NCBI RefSeq assembly: GCF_002157875.1
Contig: NZ_CP021376.1
Location: 1,302,001-1,366,000 of the forward strand
Origin: Oceanisphaera avium
GTDB lineage: Bacteria > Pseudomonadota > Gammaproteobacteria > Enterobacterales > Aeromonadaceae
Reading direction: 5' to 3'
DNA length: 64,000 nt
Below, piece by piece: positions 55,966 to 64,000 of this stretch (the stretch's first letter is position 1; each line of letters opens with the position of its first letter). A program made the translations under genes and the position numbers. Under the pieces are notes generated by a model. That model was given only the letters and a program-made list of their open reading frames with translations. It searched no databases and was not told where the DNA came from.

Positions 55966-55997
55966 GCGGCTTTATTATTAAGAGATAAAGACTAACA

Positions 55998-56184
55998 CCA
56001 GATCCTGATTTTCATCAGGATGACGACAAAAAAGCACCGAGTTTGAGCTCGGTGCTTTTTATTTTAGCTTGATGCTGGACGCTGCTCTTAGTTATGGGCC
56101 GTCATGCCGGACTTGCTCCGGTATCTCGCAGTGATGGTTAAGGGCTAAAGACTAACACCAGATCCTAATTTTCATCAGGATACG
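55998..56184. repeat. REP-like palindromes after fadE
   Basis: Family A copies lie at about 56000-56024 and 56158-56182 (the second has GATCCTAA and has lost a base near its end). A family B copy (GTCATGCCGGACTTGCTCCGGTATCT) starts near 56100. They flank a fadE terminator. Confidence 0.8.
56030..56062 (+). terminator. Terminator after fadE
   Basis: An 11-bp stem (AAAGCACCGAG/CTCGGTGCTTT) is followed by TTATTTTAG. It lies about 65 bp after the second fadE ORF. Confidence 0.88.
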
Positions 56185-56189
56185 CTACA

Positions 56190-56226
56190 AAAAAACCCCG
56201 CGCCTGCAATCAGGCTCGGGGTTTTA
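56190..56226. terminator. Bidirectional terminator after kdsA
   Basis: The outer stem AACCCCG/CGGGGTT encloses an inner stem GCCTG/CAGGC with a CAAT loop. Flanks are A-rich on the left and T-rich on the right. It lies 16 bp after the kdsA stop and also faces the fadE side. Confidence 0.88.
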
Positions 56227-56241
56227 TTTTAGCAAACGCGC

Positions 56242-58158
<1,917 letters not shown>

Positions 58159-58166
<8 letters not shown>

Positions 58167-59001
58167 GCAGCCTCCCAGACCACTGAGCCAAGGTGATACG
58201 CTCATTACCGCCATAATCACACCGCGTTTGTACGCTTTGATAACCGTGTTGGGTGCAGTAATCGCGCACTTGTGCCCCTTGTTGCCAGCCGTGCTCTAGC
58301 AACAGCCAGCCTTGTGCTGTTAAATAATGGGGAGCTTGGCGAATAAGATGCACTAAATCTGCCAGCCCCGCCTGCGGCGCCACTAACGCAGAAGCCGGCT
58401 CAAAGCGCAGATCGCCTTGCTCTAAATGAGGATCTGTTACGTCAATATAAGGGGGATTAGATAAGATCATATCAAAGGTCATTCCCGCTAGCGGCTCAAA
58501 CCAACTGCCATGGTGCACTTCAATATCTAGCCCAAGACGCGCGCTATTGCGCTTTGCTAATGCCACGGCATTGGCATTAAACTCCACCGCCATCACGCAA
58601 TCGTGAGGCCGTTCACTTTTAAGCGCTAAGGCAATCGCGCCGGTGCCGGTGCCTAAGTCCACCAGTTTGGCTGGGCTATTTGGCAGCAACTCGAGCGCCG
58701 CTTCAATCATAAGCTCGGTGTCGGGGCGAGGTATTAAGGTATCGGCGGAAACTTCGAGTAATAAAGTCCAAAAGCCCCGCTCTTTCGTTAAATGCGCAAT
58801 AGGCTCGCCAAGCTTGCGGCGAGTGACTAAGGCTGTTAACTCACTTAGCTGCGCTGCTGTGAGTTGATACTCTGGCCAACTGAGTAAGAAATGCCGAGGT
58901 TTTGCTAGCACATGACACAATAATAAGTCGGCATCGAGCGCTGCAGTGTCCGAGTTTGTTAGCTGCTCACGCAGTCGATGTCGCCATTGCGCTAACGTCA
59001 T
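58159..59001 (-). CDS. prmC: Release factor glutamine methyltransferase PrmC (HemK)
   Basis: PrmC methylates the GGQ glutamine of release factors RF1 and RF2. The 280-residue protein has an N-terminal five-helix domain and a SAM domain with LIPRPDTELMIEAAL, VDLGTGTGAIALAL and the NPPY motif in ILSNPPYIDV. It lies 13 bp downstream of prfA, whose product is its substrate, and overlaps sirB1. Confidence 0.97.
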
Positions 59002-59014
59002 ACACTCATCACCA

Positions 59015-60100
59015 TTAAGACTCAGACAAAGCCGCCAGCATATCGGCTTGATGCTCTTGCAAGATAGGCTGGGTCAGCATATCTAGGTTGCCTTCTAACA
59101 CTTCATGTAAGCGATAGAGCGTTAAGTTAATGCGGTGATCCGATACTCGCCCTTGCGGGTAGTTATAGGTACGAATGCGATCGGAGCGATCACCGGTACT
59201 TAATAAATTACGGCGCACATCTTGCTCGGCGGCGTGGCGAATATCTTCTTCACGCTGAGCAAGACGCGAGTTTAATACCTTCATCGCCTGGGCCCGGTTT
59301 TTATGTTGCGAGCGCCCATCTTGGCACTCTACCACTAAGCCGGTGGGTAAGTGCGTAATACGAATGGCAGAGTCAGTTTTGTTTACGTGCTGACCACCAG
59401 CACCCGAGGCACGAAAGGTGTCCACGCGAATATCCGCAGGATTAATGACAATGGCTTCGGCTTCAGGAATTTCTGCCATGATAGCCACAGTACAAGCAGA
59501 GGTGTGCACCCGTCCTTGAGACTCGGTTTCGGGTACGCGCTGCACCCGATGCCCACCGGACTCAAACTTCATCTTACCGTATACGCCGGTGCCACTAATA
59601 TGAGCGATAAGTTCTTTAAAGCCGCCATGCTCACCTTCATGAACGCTCACAATTTCAATTTGCCAGCGCTGTTGCTCGGCATATTTGCTGTACATGCGAA
59701 ATAAGTCGCCCGCAAAAATGGCCGCTTCATCGCCACCGGCACCGGCGCGCAGCTCTAAGAAACAGTTATTATCGTCATTAGGATCTTTTGGCAGTAATAA
59801 AATTTGCAGCTGGTGGCTAAGCTCCGCAATGGTTTCTTTGGCGGTGGCCATTTCTTCTTCTGCCATCTCGCGCATTTCTTCATCATCTTCGGCGAGCATT
59901 TCTTGTGCGGCCGCTAAGTCGGCTTGTGCTTGGCAGTAGTTAACATAACAAGCCACCACATCTTCTAACTGGGCGTATTCTTTAGTGAGGGTGCGATATT
60001 GCTCTTGATCGCTGATCACCGAGGCTTCACTTAACAGTGCTTGAATTTCCTCATGGCGCTCTTGTAAGCCTTCTAGCTTTCTTAATATGGATTTATTCAT
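59015..60100 (-). CDS. prfA: Peptide chain release factor 1
   Basis: RF1 ends translation at UAA and UAG. The 361-residue length is normal. The GGQ motif is in [15 protein letters not shown]. The stop-codon-reading tripeptide position reads PET ([12 protein letters not shown]) where E. coli has PAT, keeping the Pro and Thr. It lies 20 bp after hemA and 13 bp before prmC. Confidence 0.98.
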   Translation of the reverse strand: MNKSILRKLEGLQERHEEIQALLSEASVISDQEQYRTLTKEYAQLEDVVACYVNYCQAQADLAAAQEMLAEDDEEMREMAEEEMATAKETIAELSHQLQILLLPKDPNDDNNCFLELRAGAGGDEAAIFAGDLFRMYSKYAEQQRWQIEIVSVHEGEHGGFKELIAHISGTGVYGKMKFESGGHRVQRVPETESQGRVHTSACTVAIMAEIPEAEAIVINPADIRVDTFRASGAGGQHVNKTDSAIRITHLPTGLVVECQDGRSQHKNRAQAMKVLNSRLAQREEDIRHAAEQDVRRNLLSTGDRSDRIRTYNYPQGRVSDHRINLTLYRLHEVLEGNLDMLTQPILQEHQADMLAALSES

Positions 60101-60120
60101 GAATTCTCGCCGTGGCGCAA

Positions 60121-61380
60121 TCAGTGTTGGCCAAGTTTTAAATTATGGGCAAGCACGGTTAGCAAGTCTTGATTGCCGTCTTTACCCGCTTGGTTGAGTG
60201 CCTGAGTGGGCGTGTGGATCAATTTATTGGTGAGGCGGCGTGCTAAACGCTGCAGCACTTGTTGGCTATCTTTGCCTTGGGCAAGTGCTTGCAGCGCTAA
60301 TAATAATTCTTGTTGGCATACCTGCTCTGCATGACCGCGATAATCTTGAATGAGTTTGACCGACTCAAGCGAGCGATACCAGGCCATAAAGTTGTCACGC
60401 TCTTCTTCAATGATGATCTCTGCCTGATTAGCCGCTTGTTGGCGAGTGGCCATATTTTGCTCAATAATGCCTTGCAGATCGTCCACCGTATATAAGTAGG
60501 CGTCGTTTAGCTCATCCACTTCTGGCTCAATGTCTCTGGGCACGGCAATATCGACCAATAAAATCGGCTGTTGGCGCCGTGCTTTTAAGGCGCGCTCCAC
60601 TAAGCCTTTACCAATAATGGGTAAAGGACTGGCGGTGGAGCTGATCACTATGTCCGCTTGCGGTAAATAATCGGGTATTTGCTCGAGCGTCATGATCTTG
60701 GCATCAAACTCTTGGGCTAAGTTTTGCGCACGCTCCAAGGTACGGTTGGCGACCATCATCTGACTGACTGCTTGTTCTTTTAAATGTCGCGCCACCAGCT
60801 CAATGGTTTCACCAGCCCCAACTAATAGCACCTTGGTGTGACTTAAGTCGGAGAAAATGCGCTTAGCTAAACTCACCGCGGCAAATGCCACCGACACGGC
60901 ACTGGCACCAATTTCGGTTTCGGTGCGCACCCGTTTCGCCACAGAAAAGGTTTTTTGGAACATGCGATCTAGCGTGCCTTTAAGGCTACCCACTTTTTGC
61001 GACTGGGTATAAGCCAGCTTCATTTGCCCCAAAATTTGTGGCTCACCCAAGACTAAAGAGTCCAGACCACAGGAGACACGCATTAAATGGCGCACCGCTT
61101 CTTCACCGTGATATTGGTATAAGCAGCTATTGAGCTCATTTTCATCTAATTGATGAAAATTTTGCAGCCACATACGCACCAAATGGCTATCACCTTCCGG
61201 CTCTAAGCTACAATAGAGTTCCGTGCGATTACAGGTTGACAGTATCACCGCCTCACCTACGCCTTGGGTACACATGAGCTCCTGTAGGGCTCTAGGAGCC
61301 ACTTCAGGACCAAATGCAACTCGCTCGCGTAGTGCGACGGATGCTGTCTTATGATTAATTCCCAGTACCAACAGGCTCAT
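60121..61380 (-). CDS. hemA: Glutamyl-tRNA reductase HemA
   Basis: HemA reduces glutamyl-tRNA to glutamate-1-semialdehyde, the first step of C5 tetrapyrrole synthesis. The 419-residue protein shows the catalytic Cys in [26 protein letters not shown], the NADPH-binding [16 protein letters not shown] and a C-terminal dimerisation helix. It is the first gene of hemA-prfA-prmC-sirB1-kdsA and diverges from lolB, exactly as in E. coli. Confidence 0.98.
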   Translation of the reverse strand: MSLLVLGINHKTASVALRERVAFGPEVAPRALQELMCTQGVGEAVILSTCNRTELYCSLEPEGDSHLVRMWLQNFHQLDENELNSCLYQYHGEEAVRHLMRVSCGLDSLVLGEPQILGQMKLAYTQSQKVGSLKGTLDRMFQKTFSVAKRVRTETEIGASAVSVAFAAVSLAKRIFSDLSHTKVLLVGAGETIELVARHLKEQAVSQMMVANRTLERAQNLAQEFDAKIMTLEQIPDYLPQADIVISSTASPLPIIGKGLVERALKARRQQPILLVDIAVPRDIEPEVDELNDAYLYTVDDLQGIIEQNMATRQQAANQAEIIIEEERDNFMAWYRSLESVKLIQDYRGHAEQVCQQELLLALQALAQGKDSQQVLQRLARRLTNKLIHTPTQALNQAGKDGNQDLLTVLAHNLKLGQH

Positions 61381-61503
61381 GAGGGTTGTATGCGGCTCGT
61401 TACATCTTTCAAGTAGCCGAGTATTGTACGAGAAACACTAAGCCTTTAAAAGCTGAGACGCTTACCCTTATACTTAGCTTTCATTTTTTATTGAGGATTA
61501 AAC

Positions 61504-62079
61504 GTGCGCAATCTACTGATAATGTTCACGCTATTATGGCTAACAGGCTGTGCCTACAAGGCTGAGCAAGCGCCCGCTGGCTCTTGGCAAGCACAACAAA
61601 AAACGTTATCACAACTGCAAGATTGGCAACTTAGCGCCAAGCTTGGCATCGTTACTCCCGATGAAAGAGGCAGTTTAAGTTTATTTTGGCGACAAAACAG
61701 CCAAGATTATCGCATGAACTTAACCAATGTCGTGGGCAAGCGCGTGTTTGACTTAAGCCGCACCGGACAACGAGTGCAATTAACCGACAGTAAAGGCCAA
61801 GTGCATCAGGCTCAAAATGCCCGTGACTTAGTGCAGCAACTCACCGGCTGGAATTTACCAGTAGAACAATTGGCTTATTGGATTAAAGGGCTACCAGGAG
61901 CAGGCGATACCGTTATTTATGATGAGCATCAACGCCCTAAGACCATTCAAGCTCATGGCTGGGAATTAGAATATTTAGGCTATACCCAAATTGATGGCTT
62001 GTGGCTGCCAAGCCGTCTGAATTTAAGTCATGATGACACTCAATTACGACTCGCCATTAGCCAGTGGCAACTGAAATAG
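61504..62079 (+). CDS. lolB: Outer-membrane lipoprotein insertion factor LolB
   Basis: LolB accepts lipoproteins from LolA and inserts them into the outer membrane. The 191-residue protein starts with GTG and has lipobox LTGC (Cys16). The LolB core includes DWQLSAKLGIVTPDERGSLSLFWRQ and LPVEQLAYWIKGLPGAG. A GAGG Shine-Dalgarno-like element precedes the start. It is divergent from hemA and upstream of ispE. Confidence 0.95.
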   Translation: MRNLLIMFTLLWLTGCAYKAEQAPAGSWQAQQKTLSQLQDWQLSAKLGIVTPDERGSLSLFWRQNSQDYRMNLTNVVGKRVFDLSRTGQRVQLTDSKGQVHQAQNARDLVQQLTGWNLPVEQLAYWIKGLPGAGDTVIYDEHQRPKTIQAHGWELEYLGYTQIDGLWLPSRLNLSHDDTQLRLAISQWQLK

Positions 62080-62250
62080 CGTGACTCACTACTATTCACT
62101 AAGCCTTAATTGATAAGGTTTTTCTCTTAGCGAAGGTCACTCTTATCTTTATTGCTCAGTGGCGCGGTGTTTTAGAGTTGAGGTTGTACTTACAACGCTC
62201 AGCATAAATGTATTGCGCTATTCATACCTCTATGATTAAGAGAGTTACTC

Positions 62251-63102
62251 ATGCTAGTGCTTCCCGCGCCCGCTAAATTAAATTTATTTTTAACCATTAC
62301 CGGTCAGCGTGCCGACGGTTATCACTTATTACAAACCTTGTTTCAGTTTGTCGACTTTGGCGATACCTTAAGCTTTAGCTTGGCACCCCAAGGACAGCTG
62401 AGCTTAATCGATGGCCCTGCCGATATTGAGCCTGAGCAAAATTTAATTATAAAAGCCGCTCGTTTATTACAAGCTCACACTCACACTCAACAAGGCGCGC
62501 AGATTAAGCTAACTAAGCGCTTACCCATGGGCGGTGGCTTAGGCGGTGGCTCCAGTGATGCCGCCACTACCTTATTGGCTCTAAATCACCTTTGGCAGCT
62601 AGGGTTAACGCGCGCTGCATTAGCCGAGCTTGGCTTGCGCTTAGGCGCAGATGTGCCGGTATTTGTGCACGGCTTTGCCGCCTTTGCCGAGGGCGTGGGC
62701 GAGCAGCTCACTGCGGTGGCTCCTGCTGAGCCTTGGTATTTAATCCTTTGGCCAGACATTTCCATCTCCACGGCCGGTATTTTTAACGAGCCTGAGCTTA
62801 TTCGCAATAGTCCAAAACTTGCCCTAGCAGACTGGTTAAGTGGCAGTCATCCACAGGGGAAGTGGCGCAATGATTGCGAGCCATTGGTTAAAAAACGCCA
62901 CCCCGAGGTTGCCAAGCTCCTTGGCTGGTTGGTAGAATATGCGCCGCCAAGAATGACGGGCACAGGTGCTTGTATCTTCGCCAGTTTTGACACTCAACAG
63001 GCGGCAGAGCAAGTATTAGCCAAGGCGCCTTCAGGCGTGTCAGGTTTTGTGGCGAAAGGCTGTAATCAGTCGCCATTAATTCGCGCCCTAGCGTTGCGTT
63101 AA
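62251..63102 (+). CDS. ispE: 4-diphosphocytidyl-2-C-methyl-D-erythritol kinase
   Basis: IspE is the GHMP-family kinase of the MEP isoprenoid pathway. The 283-residue protein opens with [21 protein letters not shown]. The ATP-binding motif is [18 protein letters not shown] (about 90-107), and a third GHMP motif [11 protein letters not shown] lies near the C-terminus. It lies between lolB and prs, the conserved E. coli order. Confidence 0.97.
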   Translation: MLVLPAPAKLNLFLTITGQRADGYHLLQTLFQFVDFGDTLSFSLAPQGQLSLIDGPADIEPEQNLIIKAARLLQAHTHTQQGAQIKLTKRLPMGGGLGGGSSDAATTLLALNHLWQLGLTRAALAELGLRLGADVPVFVHGFAAFAEGVGEQLTAVAPAEPWYLILWPDISISTAGIFNEPELIRNSPKLALADWLSGSHPQGKWRNDCEPLVKKRHPEVAKLLGWLVEYAPPRMTGTGACIFASFDTQQAAEQVLAKAPSGVSGFVAKGCNQSPLIRALALR

Positions 63103-63442
63103 TTCGTTACGTTAGCGCAAATTAGCTTAACACTTAGGTAATCTCTAAGAGCTAAAGGTAATTTGCGCGTTAACTATGGCCACAACAGCAATGCCAGAAA
63201 CTGGGGATGGGCCCACTTTCGCTCTTGTTTCCAAGGGTTAATTGACTGTTAGGTGTGATCGACAGGTTGATAAGGCTTACGCCATCTCGCCGTTTGCGTC
63301 ATCTGACTCAACATCCTGTAAGATGCACTTTTATACTCCAGATTTACAAAACGGGCTGGATAGCGAAATTTTATTTCGTGATAACGGGTTCACGGCCCCG
63401 TCCAGTCTCGCCACCCATGAAACAATCCCGAGGTTTTCAACC
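63103..63442. other. Gene-free spacer between ispE and prs
   Basis: This 340-bp stretch contains the prs leader. A GTTTGCGT half-site at 63292-63299 equals one half of a PurR operator, but the other half does not match. No ORF or RNA gene was recognised. Confidence 0.5.
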
Positions 63443-64000
63443 GTGCCCGACATGAAGCTGTTTGCTGGTAATGCTACGCCGGAACTCGCCCAACGTATCG
63501 CTGATCGTTTGTTTATTAAACTGAGTGCTGCCGATGTTGGCCGTTTTAGTGACGGTGAGATCAGTGTGCAAATCAACGAAAATGTACGGGGCGGCGATGT
63601 GTTTATCATCCAGTCGACCTGTGCGCCAACCAACGATAATTTAATGGAACTGATCGTGATGGTAGATGCGCTTCGCCGCGCCTCTGCTGGGCGAATTACT
63701 GCCGTTATCCCCTACTTTGGTTATGCTCGCCAAGACAGACGCGTGCGCTCTTCTCGTGTGCCTATTACCGCTAAGGTAGTCGCCGACTTTTTATCGAGTG
63801 TGGGCGTGGATCGCGTGCTTACCGTTGACTTGCACGCCGAGCAAATTCAAGGCTTCTTTGATGTGCCAGTAGACAATGTATTTGGCACACCTGTGCTACT
63901 AGAAGATATGTTGGCTAAAAACCTGCAAGATGCCGTAGTTGTATCACCAGACATTGGTGGCGTAGTACGCGCTCGCGCCGTGGCTAAGTTACTAGATGAA
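63443..64000 (+). CDS. prs: Ribose-phosphate pyrophosphokinase, N-terminal part (cut by window edge)
   Basis: Prs makes PRPP from ribose 5-phosphate and ATP, feeding purine, pyrimidine and histidine synthesis. The first 186 codons are present. The start is GTG ([20 protein letters not shown]), as in E. coli, with GAGG about 9-10 nt upstream. [27 protein letters not shown] and [13 protein letters not shown] are nearly identical to the E. coli enzyme. The gene continues past the right edge. Confidence 0.98.
   Translation, partial: MPDMKLFAGNATPELAQRIADRLFIKLSAADVGRFSDGEISVQINENVRGGDVFIIQSTCAPTNDNLMELIVMVDALRRASAGRITAVIPYFGYARQDRRVRSSRVPITAKVVADFLSSVGVDRVLTVDLHAEQIQGFFDVPVDNVFGTPVLLEDMLAKNLQDAVVVSPDIGGVVRARAVAKLLDE

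Noticed and set aside
59540..59580. PET tripeptide in RF1 as a stop-codon reassignment signal
   Set aside because: The Pro and Thr of the recognition motif are kept, and in-frame TAA, TAG and TGA are all used as ordinary stops in the window.
63284..63299. PurR operator before prs
   Set aside because: The right half GTTTGCGT matches exactly, but the left half matches poorly (about 10 of 16 overall), so it is only a half-site.

Overview
This 64 kb window is a chromosomal segment of a motile gammaproteobacterium. Gene order and protein similarity point towards the Aeromonadales (an Oceanisphaera/Oceanimonas-like marine organism). That placement is an inference from a polar-type flagellar cluster with FlgO, FlgP, FlgT and CheV, from denitrification genes, and from E. 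coli-like synteny in the housekeeping blocks. No tRNA, rRNA, CRISPR array, transposase or prophage was seen. Almost all of the sequence is coding, apart from several intergenic stretches filled with palindromic repeats.

Region 1 (1-15.3 kb) is the flagellar rod/hook/ring cluster. flgB-C-D-E and flgF-G-H-I-J lie on the minus strand. Each block has its own sigma-54-type promoter, and a terminator after flgE separates them. cheR and cheV follow on the same strand. On the plus strand are flgA, with a sigma-54-like site, and flgM-flgN, with a near-consensus sigma-28 promoter. flgO-flgP and flgT diverge from a spacer that carries overlapping sigma-54-like sites. The gaps hold many REP-like palindromes of two alternating families. 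In two places these have become exact-period tandem arrays: 112 bp with about 3.2 copies, and 188 bp with about 6.1 copies.

Region 2 (15.3-31 kb) is accessory. It holds a cytidine-deaminase-fold enzyme and a HipB/HipA toxin-antitoxin pair with a likely operator pair. Next come a SAM methyltransferase translationally coupled to a PLD-nuclease/SF2-helicase fusion, a beta-CASP metallo-hydrolase with a DUF2726 nuclease-like protein, a NERD-domain protein and a Cache-domain chemoreceptor. A short-chain dehydrogenase, a serine hydrolase and some unknown proteins complete it. The methyltransferase/helicase pair is the best candidate for a poorly described system.

Region 3 (31-35.4 kb) holds a CaCA-family cation exchanger preceded by what reads as a yybP-ykoY (Mn2+) riboswitch, which suggests a role in manganese efflux. 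Divergent from it is a nirK-nirV-sco operon for a copper nitrite reductase fused to cytochrome c, with an FNR-type box correctly spaced from a -10 element.

Region 4 (35.7-64 kb) is mainly housekeeping with conserved synteny. It includes yceH, an isochorismatase-like hydrolase, an AGCS symporter, talB, rcsF-trmO-proS, a patatin, hda, uraA/upp and purM-purN. It then has an MFS exporter and gmhA-yafJ divergent from fadE. Last come hemA-prfA-prmC-sirB1-kdsA divergent from lolB-ispE-prs. fadE is split into two overlapping ORFs by an apparent one-base loss in a C run. The window cuts flgJ at the left edge and prs at the right edge.
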